Positions 44,770 to 53,098 of a DNA stretch of 64,000 nt are shown here, one piece after another. Positions within the stretch are counted from its first letter, which is position 1, and each line of letters begins with the position of its first letter. The notes below the pieces were generated by a model. It saw only the letters and a list, made by a program, of their open reading frames with translations, made no database searches and was not told where the DNA came from. A program made the translations under genes and the position numbers. The DNA is from Nocardioides sp. LHD-245 (GTDB taxonomy: Bacteria; Actinomycetota; Actinomycetes; Propionibacteriales; Nocardioidaceae), in contig NZ_JAVFWN010000016.1 in assembly GCF_030929495.1 (NCBI RefSeq), positions 1 through 64,000 on the forward strand, given 5' to 3'.

Positions 44770-46092
44770 ATGATGAGTGACCTTCCCGTCGTGGTGATCG
44801 GCGCCGGCCCGCAGGGCCTGGCCGCCGCCGCCCACCTGCTGGAGCGCGGCGTGGAGCCGCTGGTGCTGGAGTCCGGCGCCGGACCGGCGTCCGCCGTCGC
44901 GGAGTGGGGGCACGTGCGGCTGTTCTCGGCCTGGCCCGAGCTGGTCGACGCGGCGGCGGCGCGGCTCCTCGAGCCGACCGGGTGGACGGCTCCGGCGGCG
45001 GGCTATCCGACCGGTGCCAGGTGGATCGCCGGCTACCTCGGCCCGCTGGCGGAGGCGCTCGGCGACCGGGTGCGGTACGACGCCCGGGTGACCGGGGTGT
45101 CGCGCAAGGGCCGCGACCGGCTGGTCGACGCCGATCGGGCGGCACAGCCGTTCACCGTCCACGTCGTCGACGCGGAGGGCCTCGAGTCGCGGCTCGAGGC
45201 CCGGGCCGTGATCGACGCGTCCGGCACCTGGCGTGGGCCGAACCCGGCCGGCGCCGACGGACTCCCCGCCCTGGGCGAGCGGGCCGCGGCCGGCGCGATC
45301 GCCTACCAGGTCCCCGACCAGGCCCACCCCGAGCGGTACGCCGGCCGCCACACCGTCGTGGTGGGAGCCGGCGACTCCGCCTTCAACGCCATCCACGAGC
45401 TGGTCCGGATCGCCGAGGCGGCTCCGGGCACCCGGATCACCTGGGCCATCCGCCGCGTCGTCGGCGACGGCACCTTCGGCGGCGGTGCCGCCGACGAGCT
45501 GCCCGAGCGCGGCGCCCTGGGCCAGCGGGCGAAGAAGGCGGTCGAGTCCGGCGTGGTCGAGCTCGTGACCGGCTTCCGCACCGCGGCGATCCGCCCGGAG
45601 GAAGGGCGGGTGGTCCTGACGGGCGAGGACGGCCGCGAGCTCCCCGCCGCCGACACGGTCGTGGTGCTGACCGGGTTCCGCCCCGATCTGTCGTTCCTGT
45701 CCGAGATGCGCCTCGACCTCGACCCGACCCTCGAGGCCCCCCGTCGGATCGCGGCCGAGATCGACCCGAACCTCCACTCGTGCGGCTCGGTGCGCGCCAC
45801 CGGCGCCGCGGACCTGGCCCAGCCGGAGCCGGACCTGTACCTCGTCGGCATGAAGTCCTACGGCCGGGCGCCGACCTTCCTCGCCCTCACCGGCTACGAG
45901 CAGGTCCGCAGCGTCGTCGCCGCGATCGCCGGCGACCACGAGGCGGCGGCTCGGATCGAGCTGGCGCTGCCCGACACGGGCGTGTGCGGTGGCGCGGGTG
46001 TCTTCGACGACCCGGACGGAGCGGGGGGCGGCTGCTGCACCCCGGCGCCTCCGGAGGTGCTCGAGATCGGCCGGGCTCCTGTCGGCGCCTGA
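44770..46092 (+). CDS. ArsO-like FAD-dependent flavoprotein
   Basis: A 440-residue NAD(P)/FAD oxidoreductase with VIGAGPQGLAAAAHLL at the N-terminus, an internal VVVGAGDSAFNA second nucleotide site, and VVLTGFRPDLSFL. It resembles the ArsO proteins found in actinobacterial ars operons, whose exact reaction is not settled. The C-terminus is Cys-rich (TGVCGGAG, GGCCTP), perhaps binding arsenic. GGAGGAG lies 5 and 8 bases before ATGs at 44770 and 44773. It is divergent from arsR under the operator pair and followed by an MFS gene. Confidence 0.82.
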   Translation: MMSDLPVVVIGAGPQGLAAAAHLLERGVEPLVLESGAGPASAVAEWGHVRLFSAWPELVDAAAARLLEPTGWTAPAAGYPTGARWIAGYLGPLAEALGDRVRYDARVTGVSRKGRDRLVDADRAAQPFTVHVVDAEGLESRLEARAVIDASGTWRGPNPAGADGLPALGERAAAGAIAYQVPDQAHPERYAGRHTVVVGAGDSAFNAIHELVRIAEAAPGTRITWAIRRVVGDGTFGGGAADELPERGALGQRAKKAVESGVVELVTGFRTAAIRPEEGRVVLTGEDGRELPAADTVVVLTGFRPDLSFLSEMRLDLDPTLEAPRRIAAEIDPNLHSCGSVRATGAADLAQPEPDLYLVGMKSYGRAPTFLALTGYEQVRSVVAAIAGDHEAAARIELALPDTGVCGGAGVFDDPDGAGGGCCTPAPPEVLEIGRAPVGA

Positions 46093-47302
46093 TCCCCCTC
46101 GCCACTCCAGCGGCGTCCTGGCCACGCTGTGCGTCACGGTCACCGTCGCGTACGGCGTGCTCTACTACGCCTTCACCGTCCTCGCCACGGGGATCGCCGC
46201 CGACACCGGGTGGTCGGAGACCGCGGTGACGGCGTCGTTCTCCGCCGGGAGCCTGTTCGGCGCGGTGGCCGGCATCGCGGCGGGTCGCGCACTCCAGCAT
46301 CGCGGGCCGCGGGTGGTGATGACCACGGGCAGCGTCGTGGGAGCGGCGGGCGTTGCGGTGGTCGCGAGCGCACCGTCCCTGCCGGTCTTCGCCGTCGGCT
46401 GGCTCATCGCCGGCGCCGGCAGTGCCGGCACCTTCTACCCGCCGGCCTTCGCGACCCTCACGCACTGGTACGGCGCCCGGCGGGTCCGGGCGATCACGAC
46501 CCTGACCCTGGTGGCGGGGTTCTCGTCGACCGTCTTCGCGCCGTTGACCGCCGCTCTCGACGACCTGGCCGGGTGGCGGGCCACGTACCTCGCCCTCGGC
46601 GTCGTCCTGGCGGCCACGGCCCCCGCGCATGCCGCGGCGCTGCGCCTGCCCTGGCATCCCGACGCACCGGACGCCGCGGCGGCGACCGCCCGGCCGGCAT
46701 CGGACCGGAGCGTCCTGACCAGCCGCGCCTTCGTGCTGCTGACCGCGTCCGGGGCCCTGACGTCACTGGTCATGTACGCCTCGCTGGTCCACCTCGTCGC
46801 GCTGCTGCAGGATCGCGGCGCGGGCGTCCAGCTCGCCGCCTGGGCGGTGGGCCTCAGTGGCGCAGGGCAGGTCGCGGGCCGCCTGCTCTACCCCGCTCTG
46901 GACCGACGGATGACACCGAATCCGCGGTCCGTGGCGATCATCCTGGCCCTCGCCACCGCCGTGCTGGCACTCGCCGTCGTCCCCGGGCCGGTGCCGCTGC
47001 TGATCGCGATCGCCGTCGTCGCCGGCGCCGCCCGCGGGTTGTTCACCCTGATCAGCGCCACCGTCGTGAGCGAGCAGTGGGGTCCCGAGCGGTACGCCGC
47101 CCTGAACGGCGTCTACAACGCGCCGCTCGGGGTGGCCGCGGCCCTCGCTCCGGCGGCCGGCGCGGCGATCGCGAGCTGGACGGGCGGCAGCACCGGCCTA
47201 TTCGTCACGCTCGGCTGCCTCGGCGTGGGGGCCGCGATACTGACCGCCGCGGCCGGCGTCGTCCGCGCGCGTCCGGCCGGCCACACCGAAGACCGGAACT
47301 GA
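45989..47302 (+). CDS. MFS transporter of the arsenic island
   Basis: A 12-helix MFS protein. The transport domain begins at about 46115 (VLATLCVTVTVAYGVLYYAF) and ends near 47270. The start is unresolved: the only standard in-frame starts upstream (GTG at 45989 or 45998) lie inside the flavoprotein gene, giving an overlap near 100 bases. An atypical start (CTG near 46119) may therefore be used. By context it probably exports an arsenical handled by the flavoprotein. No Acr3 or ArsB is encoded in the island. Confidence 0.75.
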   Translation: MARVSSTTRTERGAAAAPRRLRRCSRSAGLLSAPDPPRHSSGVLATLCVTVTVAYGVLYYAFTVLATGIAADTGWSETAVTASFSAGSLFGAVAGIAAGRALQHRGPRVVMTTGSVVGAAGVAVVASAPSLPVFAVGWLIAGAGSAGTFYPPAFATLTHWYGARRVRAITTLTLVAGFSSTVFAPLTAALDDLAGWRATYLALGVVLAATAPAHAAALRLPWHPDAPDAAAATARPASDRSVLTSRAFVLLTASGALTSLVMYASLVHLVALLQDRGAGVQLAAWAVGLSGAGQVAGRLLYPALDRRMTPNPRSVAIILALATAVLALAVVPGPVPLLIAIAVVAGAARGLFTLISATVVSEQWGPERYAALNGVYNAPLGVAAALAPAAGAAIASWTGGSTGLFVTLGCLGVGAAILTAAAGVVRARPAGHTEDRN

Positions 47303-47344
47303 AGCACCCTGCGCGGATAGCGCCGAGCCAGGCCGCGGGGCGCC

Positions 47345-48007
47345 TCAACGATCGCGCAGACCCAGCTCACGGAGGAGCACCAGCACCCGGCGCTCGATCT
47401 CGTCGCGAACCGGGCGGATCGCCTCCACGTCCCTCCCCTGCGGATCGTCGAGCACCCAGTCGACGTACCGAGTGCCGGGCACGTGGGGGCGGGCGTTCTC
47501 GCAGCCCATCGTGACGATGACGTCGGCCGCCCGCACGATCTCGTCAGTCCACGGCTTCGGATACGCGTCGGCGATGTCGATGCCGCGCTCGCCCATGGCG
47601 GTCACCACCGTCGGGTTCACGTCCGCGTCGGGTTCGGCTCCTCCGGACCACGCCACGGCCCGACCGCTGGCGTGGTGCTCGAAGAAGCCCAACGCCATCT
47701 GCGACCGGCCGGCGTTGTGACGGCAGAGGAACAGGACGACGGGACGGCCGTCCGCGTGGCGGCCTTCCAACCTGGCCATCGCCTGCAGCCTCTGACGGCC
47801 GAATCGCTCAGCCAAGAGGGGCAGGAAGTTCGCCACGGTCGCCGTGCCGGCGAGCTGGTCGTAGGACGAGTGCACGAGCCGTTCGACGGTGGCCCGGTCG
47901 AAGGCACCGGCGAACTCCAGGGCGAGCCGGGAAACCGCTGCCGCGAGGGCGAGCTGCTGGTCGAGGGTGATGGCGGGTCGGGCGTCGGGTCGGGCGTCGG
48001 TACTCAT
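47345..48007 (-). CDS. arsC: Arsenate reductase ArsC with N-terminal helical domain
   Basis: A 220-residue enzyme. Residues 1-85 form a helical domain (LDQQLALAAAVSRLALEFAG) seen in some actinobacterial ArsC proteins. The rest is a low-molecular-weight phosphatase fold with catalytic C-x5-R (LFLCRHNAGRSQM) and DWVLDDPQG. The loop that in thioredoxin-linked enzymes carries two further Cys here reads MGCENARPHVPG, with only one, which would suit a mycothiol/mycoredoxin mechanism. I chose the ATG at 48007; ATGs at 48013 and 48097 are open. Confidence 0.88.
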   Translation of the reverse strand: MSTDARPDARPAITLDQQLALAAAVSRLALEFAGAFDRATVERLVHSSYDQLAGTATVANFLPLLAERFGRQRLQAMARLEGRHADGRPVVLFLCRHNAGRSQMALGFFEHHASGRAVAWSGGAEPDADVNPTVVTAMGERGIDIADAYPKPWTDEIVRAADVIVTMGCENARPHVPGTRYVDWVLDDPQGRDVEAIRPVRDEIERRVLVLLRELGLRDR

Positions 48008-48035
48008 CGTCATGCTCCGTGGTCTGGAGGGGTCG

Positions 48036-48713
48036 TCAGGTCTGCCCGATGAGCGGCGCCAGGCGCCGCACACGAAGGGCGAGCTCGTCGTGAGCACGTT
48101 CGAAGGCGCCTCTGCTGCCCGCCGCGACGGGGTCCGGGACGGACCAGTGCACGGGTGCGGCGCCTCCCAGCTCCTCGTGGGCGCGGTCGCACACGGTCAC
48201 CACCAGGTCGTCTTCACGACGCCCGATCCGGTCGAGGTGCCGTGGGGCGACGTCGGGCAGCTCGAGGTCGTGCCGCCGGGCGACGGCAAGGGCACCGCGC
48301 GCGACCCGCTCGGCCGGATGGGTTCCGGCCGACGCGACCGGGATCCGGCTGGCACGACGCCACAGCGCGGCCGCCAGGTGGGAGCGCGCGGTGTTGGCGG
48401 TGCACACGAAGACGACCCGGCCCGGTGTCGCGAGCGAGGGCGCGCCGGGTGCGATCGCCGGCTCGGCGACCAGGCGCCAGTAGCTGCGGCGGCCGTCGCC
48501 CTCGGAGGGCTGCCGCGCGATGACGCCCGCGCTCTCGAGGAACTTGAGGTGATGGGCGAGGAGGTTGGACGGGATGGCCAACCGCGCCGACAGCTCGGAG
48601 GACGCGGCGTCGCCGATCGCGAGCAGGTCGACCACCTGCAGGCGGGTCGGGTCGGCGAGCGCGGCATGGACCGCGACCCGACGACCCAGCTCGGAATTCG
48701 ACTCAGTGCGCAT
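48036..48713 (-). CDS. ArsR-ArsC fusion
   Basis: A 225-residue fusion of a repressor and a phosphatase-like domain. Residues 1-90 are an ArsR-type winged helix (DPTRLQVVDLLAIG, SNLLAHHLKFLE). From about residue 98 comes a low-molecular-weight phosphatase/arsenate-reductase fold with VFVCTANTARSHLA (C-x5-R) and VCDRAHEEL. The N-terminal half lacks the Cys pair of the island's other ArsR, so it may sense through the attached enzyme domain. A perfect inverted repeat stands just upstream. It is divergent from the aquaporin gene. Confidence 0.88.
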   Translation of the reverse strand: MRTESNSELGRRVAVHAALADPTRLQVVDLLAIGDAASSELSARLAIPSNLLAHHLKFLESAGVIARQPSEGDGRRSYWRLVAEPAIAPGAPSLATPGRVVFVCTANTARSHLAAALWRRASRIPVASAGTHPAERVARGALAVARRHDLELPDVAPRHLDRIGRREDDLVVTVCDRAHEELGGAAPVHWSVPDPVAAGSRGAFERAHDELALRVRRLAPLIGQT

Positions 48714-48720
48714 TGCCTCA

Positions 48721-48752
48721 ATCTTGACTGAGTGATCGCAAGCGGTCAAGAT
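48721..48752. promoter_or_regulatory. Inverted repeat between ArsR-ArsC fusion and aquaporin
   Basis: ATCTTGAC at 48721-48728 and GTCAAGAT at 48745-48752 are perfect 8-base arms with a 16-base spacer. The right arm overlaps the first codon of the aquaporin gene if the ATG at 48751 is used, and the left lies 8 bases before the fusion start. It is a likely operator of the fusion protein. Confidence 0.65.
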
Positions 48753-49479
48753 GTGCGGCGTGAGTACTCCCCCGCTTCCCCGCCGCCTGCTGGCCGAGTT
48801 CCTCGGCACCGCGCTCCTGGTGGCGGTCGTGGTCGGCTCCGGCATCGCCGCGGAGACGCTCTCCCCCGGCGACGTCGGCCTGCAGCTGCTGGAGAACTCC
48901 ACCGCGACCGCGCTCGGGCTGACCGTGCTGATCTTGTGGTTCGGGCCGGTCTCGGGGGCGCACTTCAACCCCGTCGTCTCCCTCGCGGACTGGTTCCTCG
49001 GCCGCCGGAGCGGCGCGGGCCTGTCCCTGTCCGACGTCGTGGCGTACACCGCAGCCCAGGTCGCCGGCGGGATCGCCGGTGCGGTGCTGGCCAACGTGAT
49101 GTTCGAGGTCGACCAGGGCCTCTCGGGCAAGGACCGCCTCGGCAGCGGCCCTCTCGTCGCCGAGGTCGTGGCGACCGCGGGGCTCGTGGCGCTGGTCTTC
49201 GCGCTCGCCCGCACCGGCCGCGGAGCCCTGGCCGCGCCCGCCGTCGGTGCCTATATCGGGGCGGCGTACTGGTTCACCAGCTCGACCTCGTTCGCCAACC
49301 CCGCCGTGACGATCGGCCGGGTCTTCACCGACACCTTCGCCGGCATCGCACCGGGCTCGGCACCGGCCTTCGTGGGCATGCAGCTCGTCGGCCTGATGCT
49401 CGGCGTCGCCGTCACGCTCGCGCTCTACCCCGATGCCGGCGAACGGGCCGACGACGTCGTCGTCCCGCACCGACGCTGA
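48751..49479 (+). CDS. Aquaporin (AqpS-like arsenite channel)
   Basis: A MIP-family channel of 242 residues with six helices. The two pore boxes read HFNPVVS and FANPAVT, so the first is NPV instead of NPA. The position between an ArsR fusion and arsC recalls the aqpS-arsC system of Sinorhizobium meliloti, in which arsenite made by ArsC leaves through the channel. The ATG at 48751 would give a nearly leaderless message; GTG at 48760 is an alternative. Confidence 0.88.
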   Translation: MCGVSTPPLPRRLLAEFLGTALLVAVVVGSGIAAETLSPGDVGLQLLENSTATALGLTVLILWFGPVSGAHFNPVVSLADWFLGRRSGAGLSLSDVVAYTAAQVAGGIAGAVLANVMFEVDQGLSGKDRLGSGPLVAEVVATAGLVALVFALARTGRGALAAPAVGAYIGAAYWFTSSTSFANPAVTIGRVFTDTFAGIAPGSAPAFVGMQLVGLMLGVAVTLALYPDAGERADDVVVPHRR

Positions 49480-49499
49480 CCCCGATGGAGGAGATCCCC

Positions 49500-49907
49500 G
49501 TGACCACGTCCGACACCCGCCCGACCGTCCTGTTCGTCTGCGTCCACAACGCCGGCCGCTCGCAGATGGCCGCGGGGTGGCTCGAGCACCTCGCCGGCGA
49601 CCGGATCGAGGTCCTCTCGGCCGGCTCGCAGCCCGCGGACCTGATCAACCCGGTGGCCGTCGCCGCGATGGCCGAGGAGGGCATCGACATCGCGGGCGAG
49701 CAGCCGAAGGTGCTCACCGAGTCGGCCGTGCGGGAGGCCGACGTGGTCGTCACGATGGGCTGCGGCGACGAGTGCCCGTTCTTCCCGGGCAAGCGCTACG
49801 AGGACTGGGTCCTCGACGACCCGGCCGGCCAGGGCATCGGCGCGGTGCGGCCGATCCGCGACGAGATCCGCCGCCGGGTCGAGGCCCTGGTCGCCGAGCT
49901 GGCGTAG
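49500..49907 (+). CDS. arsC: Arsenate reductase ArsC
   Basis: A 135-residue enzyme of the low-molecular-weight phosphatase fold. Catalytic C-x5-R is LFVCVHNAGRSQM, and the second loop MGCGDECPFFPG has the two extra Cys of thioredoxin-linked ArsC. This differs from the 47345 enzyme, which has only one. GGAGGAG precedes the GTG at 49500; the ATG at 49485 is possible but overlaps that site. It follows the aquaporin by 20 bases and converges with the next gene. Confidence 0.93.
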   Translation: MTTSDTRPTVLFVCVHNAGRSQMAAGWLEHLAGDRIEVLSAGSQPADLINPVAVAAMAEEGIDIAGEQPKVLTESAVREADVVVTMGCGDECPFFPGKRYEDWVLDDPAGQGIGAVRPIRDEIRRRVEALVAELA

Positions 49908-49918
49908 GGCGCGCCTCC

Positions 49919-50917
49919 CTAGAACCAAGTACTCCACCGCGGCGCGTGGTCCTTGTCCACCAGCACTGCCCGCACGCCCTCCACGAAGTCGTCGCTCGCG
50001 ATCAGCTCCCGGGCGGTCGCCAGCTCGGCCCGCAGGCACTCCTCGAGCGAGCGGCCGCGGCCCTCGACGAGCAGCCGGTCGGTCACCGCGAGGCTGGACG
50101 GCGACGCCGCGTCCAGCGCCGCGCGGGTCTCGTCCGCCCAGGCGCCCGCGGCACCCGCCGTCGCGGTGAGACGGTCCAGGCGACCGCGGATCCCGGCCAG
50201 GTCGGGGGCGCTGAAGACCCACTCCAGCTCGGGACGCACCGGCGCCAGCACCCCGGCGTCGCCCGGCTCGTCGGGGGCGAGCTCGCGCAGCAGCTGCTCG
50301 AGGGGGCCATCGTAGGCGGCGATCAGCTCGGGCAGCCGGGCCAGGTCGGCGGCCGAGCAGGCGTGGGTGGCAAGGCCCAGCGCGAGCGCGTCGGCGGAGC
50401 CGATCCGCGCGCCGGTGAGGCCGAGGTAGCGGCCGGTGTGGCCGGGCAGCCGCGGCAGGAAGTGGGAGCCGCCGACATCGGGGAAGAAGCCGATCCTGGT
50501 CTCGGGCATCGCGAACGACGCCGCCGGCGAGACCACGACGAAGGTGCCGTGCACGCTGAGGCCCATCCCGCCGCCCATGCAGATCCCGCCGACCAGCGCC
50601 ACGACCGGCACCGGGTAGCTGCCGAGCAGTGCGTTGACGGCGTACTCGGTCTCGAAGAACCGCAGGCTCTCGTCGTGCCGGCCGGCCAGGGAGTTCTCCC
50701 GGACCCGGCGGATGTCGCCACCGGCGGAGAACGCCCGCTCCGAGGCGCTCTCGACGATCACCGCGCGCAGGTCGGCGTCGCGCCACTCCTCGAGCGCGGC
50801 CCGGATCCGCTCGACCATGCCGAGGGTGATCGCGTTGAGGGCGCGGGGGCGGTCGAGCACGATCCGGCCCACCGACCCGAGCCGTTCGATGCGTACGTCG
50901 TCGCCCGGGTCCACCAC
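49919..50917 (-). CDS. 3-hydroxyisobutyryl-CoA hydrolase (crotonase family)
   Basis: A 332-residue crotonase-fold enzyme. FSAGGD and GGICMGGGMGLSVHG form the oxyanion hole, and PETRIGFFPDVGGSHFLPRL is the HIBCH signature. It hydrolyses 3-hydroxyisobutyryl-CoA in valine breakdown. It stands alone, divergent from the amphi-Trp gene; the ATG at 50917 is used. Confidence 0.9.
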   Translation of the reverse strand: MVDPGDDVRIERLGSVGRIVLDRPRALNAITLGMVERIRAALEEWRDADLRAVIVESASERAFSAGGDIRRVRENSLAGRHDESLRFFETEYAVNALLGSYPVPVVALVGGICMGGGMGLSVHGTFVVVSPAASFAMPETRIGFFPDVGGSHFLPRLPGHTGRYLGLTGARIGSADALALGLATHACSAADLARLPELIAAYDGPLEQLLRELAPDEPGDAGVLAPVRPELEWVFSAPDLAGIRGRLDRLTATAGAAGAWADETRAALDAASPSSLAVTDRLLVEGRGRSLEECLRAELATARELIASDDFVEGVRAVLVDKDHAPRWSTWF

Positions 50918-51016
50918 GGACCGCAGTCTCCCAGAGCCCGCGCGAGGCCCGACCCGTGGGCTGCTGGGTACGGTTCACGAGGACACCCGACGACACCGCG
51001 ACATCGAGGAGCCCCC

Positions 51017-51235
51017 GTGGACGACCTGTTCGAGATCGACCAGACCCAGCGCCTGCGCCGCGAGGAGGCCGCCGCCCGGCTCCGGGCGCTGGCGGACTCG
51101 CTGGAGCGGCACAACAGCGTGACCTTCGAGCGCGACGGCCGCCGGATCACGGTCGACGTACCCGACGAGGTCGAGCTCACCGTCGAGGTCGAGATCGGCG
51201 AGGAGAACGAGCTGGAGATCGAGCTCCGCTGGTGA
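51017..51235 (+). CDS. Amphi-Trp domain protein
   Basis: A 72-residue acidic protein with the amphi-Trp pattern: LFEIDQTQRLRREEAAARL, LADSLE, then VTVDVPDEVELTVEVEIG and a final ELEIELRW ending in the conserved Trp. Function unknown. The GTG start is preceded by GAGGAG. Confidence 0.88.
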   Translation: MDDLFEIDQTQRLRREEAAARLRALADSLERHNSVTFERDGRRITVDVPDEVELTVEVEIGEENELEIELRW

Positions 51236-51253
51236 CCCGGCGGCCGGTGCCGG

Positions 51254-51490
51254 TCAGTCCTCGGGCAGCTCGGCGTACGCCGCTTTCATGTCGTTGTACC
51301 AACCGAGGGACTTCTTGGGGTGCAGCCAGCGGTACTTCATCTCCTGGCGCGCCTGCTGGTGCGGCACGTCACCGGCCTTGACGACCTCCTTGAGGTGCTT
51401 GTCCTGAGCGACGATCACCTCGTCCGCGTCCTTCCCCTGGTGCGCGAGGTCGCAGGGGCCGCCGAGCTGTCGGCAGGTCATGGTCTTCAT
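51254..51490 (-). CDS. DUF1059-like small protein
   Basis: A 78-residue protein starting MKTMTCRQLGGPCDLAHQG, the Cys-containing DUF1059 opening, then a basic helical tail with LHPKKSLGWYNDMKAAY. The two Cys could bind a metal. Role unknown; it converges with the amphi-Trp gene. Confidence 0.75.
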   Translation of the reverse strand: MKTMTCRQLGGPCDLAHQGKDADEVIVAQDKHLKEVVKAGDVPHQQARQEMKYRWLHPKKSLGWYNDMKAAYAELPED

Positions 51491-51582
51491 CGGGATTCCT
51501 TCCTGTGGTCCTGTCCTCATGACGTACCGCGACCCGCGAGTGTGACCGCGCGGCGCGTTCTTCTTCCAGGTCGGTGCCGGCG

Positions 51583-52422
51583 TCAGCGTCGGCGCCGGTG
51601 CGCCCCGTCGCGCCGGGCCACCCCGGCGAGGATGTCGGGGTCGGCCCGGAAGTCGATCCGCCGCACGACGCCGTCGGCGACGGTGAAGTCGAAGGCGACC
51701 CGGGCCACGCCCCGATCGAACCAGGCCGACCCGGGCCGCGGGCCGACGTAGACCGCGAGGGCCGCGTGGGCCGCACCGTCGAAGAAGGCGGCGATCTCCT
51801 GACCTCCCGCGATCCGCGCCGGGGTGCCGATCAGGACCGCCGCGTCGTCGCCGACGACCACGGCGTCGGGCGCGAGCAGCTGCACCAGCCGGGAGAAGTC
51901 GCCCTCCCGGGCGGCGGCCATGAAGGCGTCGACGACCTCCCAGTCGGCCAACGCGTCCTCCGCACGGGGTTGCGCCACCTTGCCGCGCGCCCGGGACGCC
52001 AGCTTGCGCGCCGCGATCGGCGTGACGTCGAGGAGCGCGGCGATCGTCGAGAAGTCGAAGCCGAAGCTGTCGTGCAGCACGAACGCGACTCGCTCGCCCG
52101 GGCTCAGCCGGTCCAGCACCACCTGCAGGGCGACCCCGACGGTGTCGGCGAGCGCCACGTCGTCGGCCGGATCCGGCGCGACCTCGGGAAGCTCGATGTC
52201 GGCCGCGGGCACCGGCGTGCGCGCCCGCAGGCGGTCCAGGCAGAGCCGGGTGGTCACCGTCGTCAGCCAGGCCGGCAGGTTCTCGATGTCGGCATCGCTG
52301 CCGTGCAGCCGGAGCCACGCGAGCTGGACGACGTCCTCGGCCTCGCTCGCGTCGCCGAGCACGTGGGTCGCCAGCCCCACGAGTCGCGGCCGCTCGGCCT
52401 CGAAGCCCTCGGTGCGGTCCAT
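51583..52422 (-). CDS. SigJ-like ECF sigma factor with SnoaL-type C-terminus
   Basis: A 279-residue ECF sigma factor. Region 2 (AEDVVQLAWLRLHG) and region 4 (LSPGERVAFVLHDSFGFDF with the IAALLDVTPIAARKLASRARG helix) are followed by an NTF2/SnoaL-like domain (about 165-270) as in SigJ/ECF41-type factors. That domain tunes sigma activity in place of an anti-sigma factor. The motifs at the end are less canonical than in ECF41. No carboxymuconolactone-decarboxylase-like target is adjacent, although one lies 2.6 kb away. A perfect inverted repeat lies in the divergent promoter. Confidence 0.85.
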   Translation of the reverse strand: MDRTEGFEAERPRLVGLATHVLGDASEAEDVVQLAWLRLHGSDADIENLPAWLTTVTTRLCLDRLRARTPVPAADIELPEVAPDPADDVALADTVGVALQVVLDRLSPGERVAFVLHDSFGFDFSTIAALLDVTPIAARKLASRARGKVAQPRAEDALADWEVVDAFMAAAREGDFSRLVQLLAPDAVVVGDDAAVLIGTPARIAGGQEIAAFFDGAAHAALAVYVGPRPGSAWFDRGVARVAFDFTVADGVVRRIDFRADPDILAGVARRDGAHRRRR

Positions 52423-52430
52423 GGCCGCCA

Positions 52431-52458
52431 GCCTCGCACGTCGGGCCACGTGCGAGGC
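52431..52458. promoter_or_regulatory. Perfect 11-base inverted repeat
   Basis: GCCTCGCACGT and ACGTGCGAGGC flank a 6-base spacer between the divergent SigJ-like and 52466 genes. It lies 8 bases from each start, so it could be an operator for either promoter or a hairpin in both leaders. Confidence 0.55.
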
Positions 52459-52465
52459 TGGGTCC

Positions 52466-53086
52466 GTGAACGGAGACCAGCTCGCGCAGTGGCTCGAGGG
52501 CCTCGGTCTGGCCGACCAGCTGGGCGCGGCCGGGCTGCCGACCTTCGAGCGCGACCTCGGCGGCATCGCCCGCTGGCGCGATCCGGGCACCGGCGCCCCG
52601 CTCACCGACGAGCAGCTCGCCGACCTCGACCGGCTGCTCCACCAGGACGGGGACGATCCGGCTCACGCCGTGCCCCTCGCGCTGGTGCAGCTGCGCCGCC
52701 GGGCCCAGGTGCGCGCCGGGCTCCTCGCCTCGCCGACCCACACCTACGCGAGCCTCGCCGAGGTGCGCGGGGTGTCGGAGAACGCCGCCCGGTTCGCCGT
52801 GCACAAGGCGGCCGAGCGGGGGGCGTTGCTCGTCGTTCCGCACGACGGGGGCGTGCTCGTCCCCGCCTTTCAGCTGGGCGACGACGGCGAGCTGCGACCC
52901 GAGCTGGCAGCGGTGCTGGAGCCGCTGCTCGCCTCGACGATGGATCCGTGGCAGGTGTGGACCTGGCTCACCCAGCCCGCCGGGCTGCTCGGTGGACTGA
53001 TCCCCCACGAGGCCGCGCGCGACGCCGACGAGGCACCGATCGTGCGGCACGCCGCCGTCCGGCTGGCGGAGCGCGCTACCCGCTGA
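52466..53086 (+). CDS. Unrecognised protein with antitoxin-like C-terminus
   Basis: A 206-residue acidic, soluble protein I cannot assign firmly. A helical N-terminus (LAQWLEGLGLADQLG) is followed by a segment like a helix-turn-helix (TYASLAEVRGVSENAARFAVHKAA). The C-terminus WQVWTWLTQPAGLLGGLIPHEAA recalls the MbcA/ParS/Xre antitoxin domain. No RES-type toxin gene is adjacent, so it may be a stand-alone regulator. GTG start at 52466. Confidence 0.75.
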   Translation: MNGDQLAQWLEGLGLADQLGAAGLPTFERDLGGIARWRDPGTGAPLTDEQLADLDRLLHQDGDDPAHAVPLALVQLRRRAQVRAGLLASPTHTYASLAEVRGVSENAARFAVHKAAERGALLVVPHDGGVLVPAFQLGDDGELRPELAAVLEPLLASTMDPWQVWTWLTQPAGLLGGLIPHEAARDADEAPIVRHAAVRLAERATR

Positions 53087-53098
53087 GCCACCTGCCGG

